A stretch of DNA of 64,000 bases from contig CAZQQU010000008.1 in NCBI GenBank assembly GCA_964595625.1, forward strand, positions 1-64,000, written 5' to 3'. Shown here piece after piece: positions 9,481 to 18,692 of this stretch. A model generated the notes under the pieces. The model ran no database searches and was not told the origin of the DNA. It saw nothing but the letters and a program-made list of their open reading frames with translations. This DNA comes from CAZQQU01 sp964595625 (lineage in GTDB: Bacteria > Bacteroidota > Bacteroidia > Flavobacteriales > Flavobacteriaceae). Position 1 is the first letter of the stretch. Each line of letters starts with the position of its first letter. A program made the position numbers and the translations under genes.

Positions 9481-12400
9481 TTACTCTTCTAAACGGATAT
9501 CTAAACCGAGTCCTTTTAACTCGTGCATCAACACGTTAAATGATTCGGGTAATCCGGGTTCGGGCATCGTTTCTCCTTTTACGATTGCTTCGTAAGTTTT
9601 GGCTCTTCCTATAACATCGTCAGATTTAACGGTTAGGATTTCTCTCAAGGTTTCTGAAGCGCCATAAGCTTCTAGAGCCCAGACCTCCATTTCACCAAAA
9701 CGTTGACCTCCAAACTGAGCTTTACCTCCCAATGGCTGTTGTGTAATCAGCGAGTAGGGACCGATAGATCGAGCATGCATTTTATCGTCAATTAAGTGTC
9801 CTAATTTGAGCATATAAATGACTCCCACTGTGGCTGGTTGATCAAAACGCTCACCGGTACCACCATCGTATAGGTAAGTATGTCCGTATCGAGGAATTCC
9901 GGCTTTATCGGTCAGTTCATTAATTTGGTCTAGCGTTGCTCCATCAAAGATAGGTGTAGCAAATTTTTGACCTAATTTTTGACCGGCCCAGCCTAATACA
10001 GTTTCATAGATTTGACCAATGTTCATACGAGAAGGTACTCCTAAGGGGTTCAATACAATATCCACCGGAGTTCCATCTTCAAGGAAAGGCATGTCTTCTT
10101 CTCTAACAATACGAGCTACAATACCCTTGTTTCCGTGACGACCGGCCATTTTATCACCAACTTTTAACTTGCGTTTTTTAGCAATATACACTTTGGCCAG
10201 TTTAAGAATTCCAGCAGGAAGTTCGTCTCCCACAGAAATAGTAAACTTCTCTCTTCTGAGGTTCCCTTGTAGGTCGTTTTCTTTAATTTTATAATTGTGA
10301 AGCAAATCTGCTACCAATCGATTAGTAGCTTCGTCTGTGGTCCAAGCGCCTTGTACTAAATGCGTATAGTCATTTACAGCATTGAGCATTTTTAAGGTAA
10401 ACTTTTTCCCTTTAGGGAAAACTTCTTCTCCTAAATCATTCATCACCCCTTGGGAGGTTTTACCACCGACTAGACTAAACAATTTTTCAACTAAAATTTG
10501 TTTCAAGTCTTCAAATTTGCTGTCATACTCGAGCTCTAAGGCTTCGATATCTTCCTTGTCTTTAGCACGCTTACGCTTGTCTTTGATAGCTCTTGAAAAT
10601 AGCTTTTTATCGATAACTACTCCATTTAATGAAGGAGTAGCTTTTAGCGAAGCATCCTTAACATCTCCGGCCTTGTCTCCAAATATGGCTCGAAGTAATT
10701 TTTCTTCTGGTGTTGGGTCACTTTCTCCTTTAGGAGTAATTTTACCAATTAAAATATCTCCGGGTTTTACTTCAGCACCAATTCGGATCATACCGTTTTC
10801 ATCCAAATCTTTAGTAGCTTCTTCCGAAACGTTCGGGATGTCATTAGTCAACTCTTCGTTTCCTAATTTGGTATCTCGAACTTCTAGAGAATATTCATCG
10901 ATATGGATGGAGGTAAAGACGTCGTCTCGAACTACTTTTTCAGAAATTACGATAGCGTCCTCAAAGTTGTATCCTTTCCAAGGCATAAAAGCCACCATCA
11001 TATTTCTACCCAGCGCTAATTCACCATTTTCAGTAGCATAACCCTGACAAAGCACTTGACCTTTTTCTACGCGGTCGCCTTTTTTGACAATGGGCTTCAG
11101 ATTGATGCTGGTTCCTTGGTTTGTTTTTCTGAATTTAATCAAGTTGTAGGTAGTTAGCTCATTATCAAAGCTCACTAGTTTTTCCTCCTCGGTACGATCG
11201 TAACGGATAACAATTTGGTTAGCGTCTACATATTCCACCACACCATTTCCTTCGGCATTGATTAGTACGCGTGAGTCACTAGCTACTCGTCTTTCTAAAC
11301 CAGTTCCGACAATTGGAGATTCGGGAACTAATAGTGGCACAGCCTGACGCATCATATTGGATCCCATCAAAGCACGGTTAGCATCGTCATGTTCCAAAAA
11401 TGGAATTAACGAGGCCGAGATAGATGCAATTTGATTAGGCGCTACGTCTATATAATCCAGTTGAGTAGGTTCAACCACGGGGAAGTCTCCTTCGAGTTTG
11501 GCAATAACTTTATCAGCTATGATACGTCCATTATCATCAATGGGTTCATTGGCTTGACCAATATATTTACCTTCTTCTTCTTCCGCAGTAAGAAACACCG
11601 GTTCGGATTTAAAATCAATGACTCCATCCACAATTTTTCGGTAAGGAGTTTCCACAAAGCCCAGGTTGTTGACTTTAGCAAATACTCCAAGTGAAGAAAT
11701 CAATCCGATGTTCGGACCTTCCGGAGTTTCGATGGGACATAATCGTCCGTAATGAGTATAGTGTACGTCACGTACTTCAAAACCGGCTCTTTCTCGAGAA
11801 AGTCCCCCGGGACCTAAGGCTGAGAATCTACGTTTGTGAGTTATTTCCGCCAGAGGGTTCGTTTGGTCCATAAACTGAGACAACTGGTTCGTACCGAAAA
11901 ACGAATTGATAACCGACGACAAAGTTTTGGCGTTGATCAAATCGATCGGGGTAAACACTTCGTTATCTCGAACGTTCATTCGTTCTCGAATGGTACGAGC
12001 CATACGAGCTAGTCCCACTCCAAATTGTTGTGACAATTGCTCTCCAACGGTACGTACTCGTCTATTAGACAAGTGGTCGATATCATCAACCTCAGCTTTG
12101 GAGTTAATTAATTCAATCAAGTATTTTACAATAGTAATGATATCCTCTTTGGTCAATACTTGAGTTTCGATGGGGATATTTAGCCCCAATTTAGTATTCA
12201 TTCGGTACCGTCCTACCTCTCCTAAGTTATAGCGTTGGTCACTAAAAAATAGTTTATGAATAATACCTCGTGCGGTTTCTTCATCGGGTGGTTCGGCATT
12301 TCGTAACTGTCTATAGATATGTTCTACCGCTTCTTTTTCTGAGTTGGTAGGGTCTTTTTGTAAAGTATTATGGATGATGGCATAATCGGCAGAGTGTACA

Positions 12401-13293
12401 TCTTCTTTGTGTAATAAGATGGTTTTCACTCCTGAATCGAGAATTTCATCAATATGTTCTTTTTCAAGGATGGTGTCTCTATCTAGTATAATTTCATTAC
12501 GCTCAATAGAAACAACTTCTCCGGTATCTTCATCCACAAAGTCTTCATGCCATGTTTTTAACACACGGGCAGCTAACTTACGGCCAAGGAATTTTTTAAG
12601 TCCTGTTTTAGAAACTTTAATTTCTTCGGCCAGGTCAAAGATTTCAAGAATATCTTTATCTCTTTCAAAGCCAATGGCTCGAAAAAGTGTGGTTACCGGC
12701 AATTTTTTCTTACGGTCGATGTAAGCATACATCACACTGTTAATGTCGGTCGCAAATTCAATCCACGATCCTTTAAAAGGAATCACCCGAGCTGAATAAA
12801 GCTTGGTTCCATTGGCGTGAAAAGATTGGCTAAAGAAAACTCCCGGAGAACGGTGTAATTGAGAAACAACAACTCTCTCGGCTCCGTTTATCACAAAGGT
12901 ACCACTGGGTGTCATATAAGGAATGGTTCCTAAATAAACATCCTGTACAATGGTTTCAAAATCTTCGTGTTCGGGATCGGTACAATAAAGTTTTAGACGT
13001 GCTTTTAAGGGTACACTGTAGGTAAGTCCTCTTTCGATACATTCTTGGATAGAGTACCGAGGTGGGTCGATAAAATAATCTAAAAATTCAAGTACAAATT
13101 GGTTTCTTGTATCGGTTATGGGGAAGTTTTCCATGAAGGTTTTATAAAGGCCTTCATTTTCCCGCTCTTCTGATTTGGTTTCCAGCTGAAAAAAGTCTTG
13201 AAACGATTTGATTTGAATATCAAGAAAATCGGGGTATCCAGAACTATTTTTTACAGTGGAAAAATTCAATCTTTCCGTTTTGATTGCAGACAT
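9481..13293 (-). CDS. rpoB: DNA-directed RNA polymerase subunit beta
   Basis: The 1270-residue beta subunit, which forms the catalytic cleft with beta' and carries the rifampicin pocket. The rifampicin cluster reads FFGTNQLSQFMDQTNPLAE followed by HKRRFSALGPGGL. This is the usual sensitive form, with no recognised resistance substitution. The C-terminal GGKAQFGGQRFGEMEVWALE block is intact. It starts at the ATG at 13293, 148 bp after rplL, with a stem-loop in the gap. Confidence 0.98.
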   Translation of the reverse strand: MSAIKTERLNFSTVKNSSGYPDFLDIQIKSFQDFFQLETKSEERENEGLYKTFMENFPITDTRNQFVLEFLDYFIDPPRYSIQECIERGLTYSVPLKARLKLYCTDPEHEDFETIVQDVYLGTIPYMTPSGTFVINGAERVVVSQLHRSPGVFFSQSFHANGTKLYSARVIPFKGSWIEFATDINSVMYAYIDRKKKLPVTTLFRAIGFERDKDILEIFDLAEEIKVSKTGLKKFLGRKLAARVLKTWHEDFVDEDTGEVVSIERNEIILDRDTILEKEHIDEILDSGVKTILLHKEDVHSADYAIIHNTLQKDPTNSEKEAVEHIYRQLRNAEPPDEETARGIIHKLFFSDQRYNLGEVGRYRMNTKLGLNIPIETQVLTKEDIITIVKYLIELINSKAEVDDIDHLSNRRVRTVGEQLSQQFGVGLARMARTIRERMNVRDNEVFTPIDLINAKTLSSVINSFFGTNQLSQFMDQTNPLAEITHKRRFSALGPGGLSRERAGFEVRDVHYTHYGRLCPIETPEGPNIGLISSLGVFAKVNNLGFVETPYRKIVDGVIDFKSEPVFLTAEEEEGKYIGQANEPIDDNGRIIADKVIAKLEGDFPVVEPTQLDYIDVAPNQIASISASLIPFLEHDDANRALMGSNMMRQAVPLLVPESPIVGTGLERRVASDSRVLINAEGNGVVEYVDANQIVIRYDRTEEEKLVSFDNELTTYNLIKFRKTNQGTSINLKPIVKKGDRVEKGQVLCQGYATENGELALGRNMMVAFMPWKGYNFEDAIVISEKVVRDDVFTSIHIDEYSLEVRDTKLGNEELTNDIPNVSEEATKDLDENGMIRIGAEVKPGDILIGKITPKGESDPTPEEKLLRAIFGDKAGDVKDASLKATPSLNGVVIDKKLFSRAIKDKRKRAKDKEDIEALELEYDSKFEDLKQILVEKLFSLVGGKTSQGVMNDLGEEVFPKGKKFTLKMLNAVNDYTHLVQGAWTTDEATNRLVADLLHNYKIKENDLQGNLRREKFTISVGDELPAGILKLAKVYIAKKRKLKVGDKMAGRHGNKGIVARIVREEDMPFLEDGTPVDIVLNPLGVPSRMNIGQIYETVLGWAGQKLGQKFATPIFDGATLDQINELTDKAGIPRYGHTYLYDGGTGERFDQPATVGVIYMLKLGHLIDDKMHARSIGPYSLITQQPLGGKAQFGGQRFGEMEVWALEAYGASETLREILTVKSDDVIGRAKTYEAIVKGETMPEPGLPESFNVLMHELKGLGLDIRLEE

Positions 13294-13367
13294 TAATGGA
13301 ATAAATTTTAATTAAAAAATTTTTGAACTTAGAGCGTAAAAAAACGAAACCAATTTTTACGCAAAAT

Positions 13368-13402
13368 GGTCTAGGCCTTTATTTCGCATAAAGACCTAAA
13401 CC
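13368..13402 (-). promoter_or_regulatory. stem-loop in the rplL-rpoB gap
   Basis: A 13-bp stem including two G-U pairs, with a 9-nt loop (arms 13368-13380 and 13390-13402), lies between rplL and rpoB. No strong U-tract follows directly. The position matches that of the rplL-rpoB attenuator and RNase processing region of E. coli, so partial termination or mRNA cleavage is a reasonable inference. Confidence 0.55.
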
Positions 13403-13441
13403 TTATTGTTTTATATCCCTTTATTACTGGGATTTTGAGCT

Positions 13442-13822
13442 TTATTTAATTTCTACTTCGGCTCCTGCTTCTTCTAAAGCTGCTTTTAAGCTATTCGCTT
13501 CGTCTTTAGAAACGGCTTCTTTTACGTTTCCTGGAGCAGCGTCTACCAATTCTTTAGCTTCTTTAAGCCCAAGACCGGTAAGCTCTTTTACTAATTTAAC
13601 AACTGCTAATTTAGAAGCACCGGCACTCTTAAGAACTACGGTAAACTCTGTTTGCTCTTCAGCAGCAGCTTCACCACCACCAGCAGCACCACCAGCAGCT
13701 ACAGCTACAGCAGCAGCTGCAGGCTCAATACCGTATTCTTCTTTTAAAATAGTAGCCAACTCATTAACTTCTTTAACAGTAAGGTTGACTAATTGTTCTG
13801 CGAAATTTTTTAAATCTGCCAT
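13442..13822 (-). CDS. rplL: 50S ribosomal protein L7/L12
   Basis: 126 residues, a normal length for bL12, the flexible stalk protein that recruits translation GTPases. An N-terminal dimerisation helix (LKNFAEQLVNLTVKEVNEL) is followed by a long Ala/Gly-rich hinge (about 35-55). The globular C-terminal domain has the factor-binding stretch GLGLKEAKELVDAAP. It lies 39 bp after rplJ in the same operon, as usual, and precedes rpoB. Confidence 0.97.
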   Translation of the reverse strand: MADLKNFAEQLVNLTVKEVNELATILKEEYGIEPAAAAVAVAAGGAAGGGEAAAEEQTEFTVVLKSAGASKLAVVKLVKELTGLGLKEAKELVDAAPGNVKEAVSKDEANSLKAALEEAGAEVEIK

Positions 13823-13861
13823 TTTCTATCGTTTTAATTATATTTTTAAATAGTTTTTAAA

Positions 13862-14383
13862 TTAAGATTCTTTTTCAGAAAGAGTTTTGATAATACCCGC
13901 CAGTTTTCCGCCTCCTGATTTAAGAGCCGAAACCACATTTTTGGCAGGAGATTGAAGTAATCCAATGATATCTCCAATTAACTCTTCTCTTGATTTGATA
14001 TTTACAAGTGTATCTAACTGATTATCCCCAACGTAAATAGCTGATTCGATAAAAGCACCTTTCAACAAAGGTCTTTCATGCTTCTTACGAAATTCTTTAA
14101 TTACTTTAGCAGGGGCATTACCAACTTCAGAAAACATCAAAGAGGTATTTCCTTTTAAAATATCTTTGAGTTCTCCAAAATCTTTTTCAGAGCTTTCCAT
14201 TGCTTTTGCAAGCAAGGTATTCTTAACAACCGTTAGTTTAACACCGGCTTTAAAACAAGCACGGCGAAGGTTAGATGTAGTTTGTGCATCTAATCCGGAA
14301 ATATCTGCTAAATAAATATTTCCATTTTCAGCTAACTGGGTAGTTAATAATTCGATTGCTTTTGATTTTTCTTCTCTGGTCAT
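13862..14383 (-). CDS. rplJ: 50S ribosomal protein L10
   Basis: 173-residue uL10, the base of the L7/L12 stalk. The N-terminal rRNA-binding domain (ISGLDAQTTSNLRRACFKAG, then VKLTVVKNTLLAKAM) is followed by the C-terminal helix that carries L12 dimers. It starts 14 bp after rplA and is cotranscribed with rplL. In other bacteria L10 controls this operon by binding its leader; the very short gap here leaves little space for such a leader before rplJ itself. Confidence 0.97.
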   Translation of the reverse strand: MTREEKSKAIELLTTQLAENGNIYLADISGLDAQTTSNLRRACFKAGVKLTVVKNTLLAKAMESSEKDFGELKDILKGNTSLMFSEVGNAPAKVIKEFRKKHERPLLKGAFIESAIYVGDNQLDTLVNIKSREELIGDIIGLLQSPAKNVVSALKSGGGKLAGIIKTLSEKES

Positions 14384-14397
14384 AACTATTATTTTTA

Positions 14398-15093
14398 CTA
14401 CTCAGCAAACCGTTTTGCATCTACTTCTACTGAGGGGCTCATAGTACTAGACAAGTGAATGCCTTTGATGTAAACCCCTTTAGTAACTGCCGGTTTTAGC
14501 TTTACTAAGGTTGATATAAGTTCTCTGGCGTTTCCGGCAATTTTTTCGGCATCAAAAGAAGCTTTACCAATAGATGCGTGTACAATACCGTACTTATCTA
14601 CTTTAAAGTCTATTTTACCAGATTTAATATCGGAAACTGCTTTAGCGATATCCATTGTAACGGTACCAGTTTTAGGGTTAGGCATTAATCCTCGGGGACC
14701 AAGAATCCGTCCTAGAGGGCCTAATTTACCCATGACACTGGGCATAGTTACAATCACATCGACATCGGTCCATCCTCCTTTAATTTTTTCGAGGTAGTCG
14801 TCTAATCCAACAAAATCGGCTCCCGCCTCTTTTGCTTCATTTTCTTTGTCGGGAGTTACTAAAGCTAATACTTTAACGTCTTTACCAGTACCGTGGGGTA
14901 ATGTTACCACTCCTCTAACCATTTGATTAGCTTTTCGAGGGTCAACATTCAAACGCACGGCAATATCCACAGAGGCGTCAAAGTTTACATTAGTAATCTC
15001 TTTTATTAAAGCAGAAGCTTCGGCCAAGGTATAAGCTTGTGACTTATCGATTTTAGCAACCGCTTCTTTTTGCTTTTTAGTTAATTTTGCCAT
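14398..15093 (-). CDS. rplA: 50S ribosomal protein L1
   Basis: 231-residue uL1, which forms the mobile L1 stalk and helps release deacylated tRNA from the E site. The conserved blocks FDASVDIAVRLNVDPRKANQ, MGKLGPLGRILGPRGLMPNP and SGKIDFKVDKYGIVH are all present. It begins 20 bp after rplK. In many bacteria L1 represses translation of rplKA; no leader copy of its target was identified here. Confidence 0.97.
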   Translation of the reverse strand: MAKLTKKQKEAVAKIDKSQAYTLAEASALIKEITNVNFDASVDIAVRLNVDPRKANQMVRGVVTLPHGTGKDVKVLALVTPDKENEAKEAGADFVGLDDYLEKIKGGWTDVDVIVTMPSVMGKLGPLGRILGPRGLMPNPKTGTVTMDIAKAVSDIKSGKIDFKVDKYGIVHASIGKASFDAEKIAGNARELISTLVKLKPAVTKGVYIKGIHLSSTMSPSVEVDAKRFAE

Positions 15094-15113
15094 TATTAAA
15101 ATTTCTTATCGAG

Positions 15114-15551
15114 TTAAAAGGGTGCTTCTCCTCTAATTTTTATCCCCATGGAACGAGCTGTACCGGCTACCATTTTCATAGCAGCATCAAGGGTAAATGC
15201 ATTGAGGTCTTGCATTTTATCTTCTGCAATTAATTTTACCTGATCCCAAGATATAGTCCCTACTTTTTTGATATGAGGTTCTCCCGATCCGCTTTTTACT
15301 TTAGCAGCTTCAAGCAATTGAACAGCAGCAGGAGGTGTTTTAATGATAAAGTCAAAAGACTTATCTTTATACACCGTAATTGCAACCGGCAATACTTTTC
15401 CGGGTTTATCTTGTGTTCTGGCATTAAATTGTTTGCAGAACTCCATAATGTTGACACCAGCAGCACCTAATGCAGGACCTACCGGTGGAGAAGGGTTTGC
15501 AGCGCCTCCTTTAACTTGAAGTTTTACAACCTTAAAAATCTCTTTTGCCAT
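15114..15551 (-). CDS. rplK: 50S ribosomal protein L11
   Basis: 145-residue uL11, part of the GTPase-associated centre and the target region for thiostrepton. The family signature KLQVKGGAANPSPPVGPALG is near the start, and the C-terminal rRNA-binding domain (GTISWDQVKLIAEDKMQDLN, then GTARSMGI) is intact. It follows nusG by 75 bp; a promoter or leader may lie in that gap, but no TAnnTTTG box is obvious. Confidence 0.97.
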   Translation of the reverse strand: MAKEIFKVVKLQVKGGAANPSPPVGPALGAAGVNIMEFCKQFNARTQDKPGKVLPVAITVYKDKSFDFIIKTPPAAVQLLEAAKVKSGSGEPHIKKVGTISWDQVKLIAEDKMQDLNAFTLDAAMKMVAGTARSMGIKIRGEAPF

Positions 15552-15626
15552 TGTTTTAGATTTAATTGTGATAACACCTTATAGTGGAAGCATAAGTAGT
15601 TATCTATATAAAAAGCGTAACAGTTT

Positions 15627-16181
15627 CTAAATTTTTTCTACTTGCATATAACTCAGCTCAAGTGGTGTTTTTCTTCCGAAAATTTTAACCATCACCTCCA
15701 GCTTGCGTTTTTCCTCGTATATTTTTTCGACTGTACCGTTAAAACCATTAAACGGACCGTCGATAACTTTGACAGTTTCACCCACTACAAAAGGAATATT
15801 TATATTCTCATCAATGACTGCAAGCTCATCAACTCTACCTAACATTCTATTGACTTCGGAAGGACGTAAGGGGATGGGATCACCTCCTTTGGTTTCTCCT
15901 AAAAACCCTACCACACCGCTAATCGATTTGATAATATGGGCTACTTCCCCTGCCAAATCGGCTTGAATCATTATATAGCCCGGAAAATAAACGCGTTCTT
16001 TGCTTATTTTTTTTCCGTTTCTAACTTGGATTACTTTTTCAGTGGGTACTAAAATTTGGGTAATAGCATCTTGCAAGTTATGCCGGGCAACCTCATTTTC
16101 GATATACGATTTGATTTTGTTTTCCTGACCACTTACGGCACGTACTACATACCATTTATTAGCACTTTTCGACTTCGTCAT
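15627..16181 (-). CDS. nusG: transcription termination/antitermination factor NusG
   Basis: NusG binds RNA polymerase and links it to Rho or the ribosome. I choose the ATG at 16181 (MTKSKSANKWYVVRAVSGQ, about 184 residues). An in-frame GTG at 16208 would add nine residues but overlaps the end of secE. The NGN domain (WYVVRAVSGQENKIK to FPGYIMIQ) and the C-terminal KOW domain (GETVKVIDGPFNGFNGTVE) are complete. It follows secE by 11 bp, the normal secE-nusG pairing. Confidence 0.96.
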   Translation of the reverse strand: MTKSKSANKWYVVRAVSGQENKIKSYIENEVARHNLQDAITQILVPTEKVIQVRNGKKISKERVYFPGYIMIQADLAGEVAHIIKSISGVVGFLGETKGGDPIPLRPSEVNRMLGRVDELAVIDENINIPFVVGETVKVIDGPFNGFNGTVEKIYEEKRKLEVMVKIFGRKTPLELSYMQVEKI

Positions 16182-16192
16182 ACTTCCAGAAA

Positions 16193-16384
16193 TTAGGATT
16201 TTATCCACACAAAATACTGTGCTATAATATTACTAAATACTGTATCAACTCCCCAAACCGCTAAAGAAAGAATCACCGAAAATACCAAAACAATAATGGT
16301 AAGTCGTTGAGCTTCGGGCCAAGAAGTCCAAGTAACGTGGTTTTTTAGTTCGCTATAAGAGTCTTGAATATACTTTATCATCAT
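16193..16384 (-). CDS. secE: preprotein translocase subunit SecE
   Basis: 63-residue single-membrane-span SecE, the clamp subunit of the SecYEG channel. The amphipathic helix ending in VTWTSWPEAQRLT precedes one transmembrane helix (IIVLVFSVILSLAVWGV). This is the short bacterial form. Two successive ATG codons (16384 and 16381) can start it. It lies between tRNA-Trp and nusG, as in many bacteria. Confidence 0.95.
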   Translation of the reverse strand: MMIKYIQDSYSELKNHVTWTSWPEAQRLTIIVLVFSVILSLAVWGVDTVFSNIIAQYFVWIKS

Positions 16385-16443
16385 TATTATTTTTTGCGGA
16401 AGGTGGATATTTTCCTAACAGATCATACCTAGCTCTTACCTTG

Positions 16444-16517
16444 CACGGGTTGAGAGACTCGAACTCCCGACACCTGGTTTTGGAGACCAGTGCTCTACCA
16501 AACTGAGCTAAACCCGT
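16444..16517 (-). tRNA. tRNA-Trp (anticodon CCA)
   Basis: A cloverleaf is visible on the minus strand: acceptor ACGGGTT/AACCCGT, D arm TAGCTCAGTTTGG, anticodon loop CTCCAAA holding CCA, and T arm with GTTCGAGTC. The CCA tail is not encoded. It sits between tuf and secE, as in other bacteria. Confidence 0.95.
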
Positions 16518-16580
16518 TTAATAACACCAGTCTATTTCAATAAATATATAGAAAGACTGACGACAATCTTGTTAAGCATT

Positions 16581-16609
16581 AAAGGTATCCGCCAGAGGCG
16601 GACACCTTT
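16581..16609 (-). terminator. hairpin after tuf (REP-like)
   Basis: A 13-bp stem with a 3-nt loop (AAAGGTGTCCGCC, TCT, GGCGGATACCTTT; one G-U/A-C position) lies 22 bp after the tuf stop. No U-tract follows on the minus strand, so it may be a processing or stabilising structure rather than a strong terminator. A similar TCCGC/GCGGA palindrome is seen at about 18225-18239. Confidence 0.5.
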
Positions 16610-16631
16610 ACACTTATTCTAGGTACTTTAT

Positions 16632-17819
16632 TTAGTCTATAATTTCAGTTACCTGACCAGCACCAACTGTTCTACCACCCTCACGGATAGCGAAACGTAA
16701 ACCTACGTTCATCGCGATGGGTTGTACTAATTCAACAGTAATGGTCAAGTTATCACCGGGCATAACCATCTCTACTCCATCAGGAAGGCTAATGTTACCG
16801 GTAACGTCCGTTGTACGAACATAGAATTGAGGACGATAGTTGTTATGGAACGGAGTGTGTCGTCCACCCTCTTCTTTCTTAAGGATATACACCTCAGCTT
16901 TGAACTTTTTGTGAGGAGTTACAGAACCTGGCTTAACAATTACCATACCTCTACGGATATCAGTTTTGTCGATACCTCTTAGAAGTAATCCTACGTTATC
17001 ACCAGCTTCACCACGATCTAATATTTTTCGGAACATTTCAACTCCGGTAATTGTAGAAGTTAATTTTTCCGCACCCATACCGATGATTTCTACTGGATCC
17101 CCAGTGTTAGCTACACCAGTTTCTATACGACCAGTAGCAACAGTACCACGACCCGTAATAGAGAATACGTCTTCGATAGGCATCAAGAAAGGCTTATCAA
17201 CATCACGCAAAGGCAACTCAATCCAGTTGTCTACAGCTTCCATAAGCTGCATAACAGTATCTACCCATTTGGGCTCTCCGTTAAGTGCTCCAAGAGCAGA
17301 ACCTTGAATTACAGGACCGTTATCTCCGTCATATTCATAGAAACTCAATAGATCTCTGATTTCCATTTCAACCAGTTCTAAAAGTTCTGGGTCATCTACT
17401 AAGTCCACTTTATTCATAAATACCACAATACGTGGAATACCTACTTGACGTCCTAATAGGATGTGCTCACGAGTTTGAGGCATAGGTCCATCAGTAGCTG
17501 CTACCACAAGGATAGCACCGTCCATTTGGGCCGCACCTGTAACCATGTTTTTAACATAGTCAGCGTGACCAGGACAGTCCACGTGTGCATAGTGACGATT
17601 AGCTGTTTGATATTCTACGTGTGAAGTATTAATAGTGATACCTCTTTCTTTTTCTTCTGGTGCGTTGTCAATTTGATCAAATGATCTTGCCTCAGAAAAA
17701 CCAGCGTCTGCTAATACCTTAGTAATAGCAGCAGTTAAAGTTGTTTTACCGTGATCTACGTGTCCAATTGTACCTATATTTAAGTGCGGTTTGGAACGAT
17801 CAAAAGTTTCCTTTGCCAT
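16632..17819 (-). CDS. tuf: elongation factor Tu
   Basis: 395-residue EF-Tu, which carries aminoacyl-tRNA to the ribosome. The G1 motif GHVDHGKTT, the switch region RGITINTSHVEYQT, DCPGHADYVKNM and NKVDLVDD are all visible, followed by beta-barrel domains 2 and 3 ending VGAGQVTEIID. It lies between tRNA-Thr(GGT) and tRNA-Trp, the same order as the tufB region of E. coli. Confidence 0.98.
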   Translation of the reverse strand: MAKETFDRSKPHLNIGTIGHVDHGKTTLTAAITKVLADAGFSEARSFDQIDNAPEEKERGITINTSHVEYQTANRHYAHVDCPGHADYVKNMVTGAAQMDGAILVVAATDGPMPQTREHILLGRQVGIPRIVVFMNKVDLVDDPELLELVEMEIRDLLSFYEYDGDNGPVIQGSALGALNGEPKWVDTVMQLMEAVDNWIELPLRDVDKPFLMPIEDVFSITGRGTVATGRIETGVANTGDPVEIIGMGAEKLTSTITGVEMFRKILDRGEAGDNVGLLLRGIDKTDIRRGMVIVKPGSVTPHKKFKAEVYILKKEEGGRHTPFHNNYRPQFYVRTTDVTGNISLPDGVEMVMPGDNLTITVELVQPIAMNVGLRFAIREGGRTVGAGQVTEIID

Positions 17820-17885
17820 GATTATTAATTTTTAAATCTTAGTAATATATTAGTGTTTATAATTTGCATTAAATTTTCAAAATTG

Positions 17886-17957
17886 AGCCAACGACGGGAA
17901 TTGAACCCGTGGCCTCTTCCTTACCAAGGAAACGCTCTACCCCTGAGCTACGTCGGC
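17886..17957 (-). tRNA. tRNA-Thr (anticodon GGT)
   Basis: Minus-strand cloverleaf with acceptor GCCGACG/CGTTGGC (one G-U pair), D arm TAGCTCAGGGGT, anticodon loop TTGGTAA giving GGT, and T arm GGTTCAATTCC. It is the last of four tRNAs preceding tuf, 66 bp upstream of the tuf ATG. Confidence 0.95.
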
Positions 17958-18021
17958 GTAAAGTATTTAACCTCTATCCTCATATATAAGAAGGAAGAGT
18001 TTCTGCCTTTACAGAAATTTG

Positions 18022-18094
<73 letters not shown>

Positions 18095-18414
18095 ATACAA
18101 TATTTTTCAAAATAAAATAAACTGGAGTAACTTACTTAAGCCCACCTAAGGGGGACTATCCTATAAAATTACTTCCAAATATCATGTTTTCACTATATAA
18201 ATGAACTTGAGTAACTTGCTTGGTTCCGCCTAATGCGGATTATTATCTGAGTTACTACTTTTTATTTATGATGATTTCTTCAAGTATTGCTTTAGGTTGT
18301 CCAATTTGGCTTTTAACATTTAACTATAAGCCGTATTGTGTTCGATGTATTTTACAATACTTTTATTTTAACCGTTGTGTCAATGCACAACTCTTCATCA
18401 TTTCAAAATTTTGT
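18095..18414. other. 320-bp spacer between tRNA-Gly and tRNA-Tyr
   Basis: No gene is supported here. Two imperfectly matching segments starting with GAGTAACTT lie at about 18125 and 18209, 84 bp apart. Each ends in a GC-rich palindrome: CTTAAG/CCACCTAAGGGGG-like in the first, TCCGC-CTAAT-GCGGA in the second. The spacer is unusually long inside a tRNA operon and may be derived from a repeat insertion. Confidence 0.5.
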
Positions 18415-18494
18415 GGGGAGAGCAGGATTCGAACCTGCGAAGGTTTCCCAACAGATTTACAGTCTGCCCTCGTTGGCCGCTTGAGTATCTCCCC
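18415..18494 (-). tRNA. tRNA-Tyr (anticodon GTA)
   Basis: Minus-strand class II tRNA with acceptor GGGGAGA/TCTCCCC, anticodon stem CAGAC/GTCTG-like around CTGTAAA giving GTA, and a long variable arm (TTGGGAAACCTTC), as expected for tyrosine tRNA. Discriminator base A. Confidence 0.95.
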
Positions 18495-18597
18495 TCTTTG
18501 TTAGTCCTTAAAACTTCTTACAGCTTCAATCTATATCCTCTTGTTATGCAGACATTTATCAATTTTAAGAATTTCAATGAACCGCTTTTTAAACCTG

Positions 18598-18671
18598 AGC
18601 CGGTAGAGGGATTCGAACCCACGACCCCGAGATTACAAATCACGTGCTCTGGCCAACTGAGCTATACCGGC
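18598..18671 (-). tRNA. tRNA-Thr (anticodon TGT)
   Basis: Minus-strand cloverleaf with acceptor GCCGGTA/TACCGGC, D arm TAGCTCAGTTGGCC, anticodon loop TTTGTAA giving TGT, and T arm GGTTCGAATCC. The anticodon stem CGTGA/TCTCG contains one apparent U-U mismatch. It is the first tRNA of the tRNA-tuf operon. Confidence 0.93.
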
Positions 18672-18692
18672 ACGGCGTTTTTTCAATAAAAA

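Noticed and set aside
10382..11041. 219-residue plus-strand frame inside rpoB
   Set aside because: It is antisense to a fully conserved part of rpoB, has low-complexity Ser/Leu composition and no family resemblance: a shadow frame.
11820..11960. Rifampicin-resistance change in rpoB
   Set aside because: The rifampicin cluster has the normal residues at the positions I can compare.
18220..18689. Two plus-strand frames of about 100 residues in the tRNA cluster
   Set aside because: They run across the antisense of tRNA-Tyr and tRNA-Thr genes and are not conserved protein sequence.
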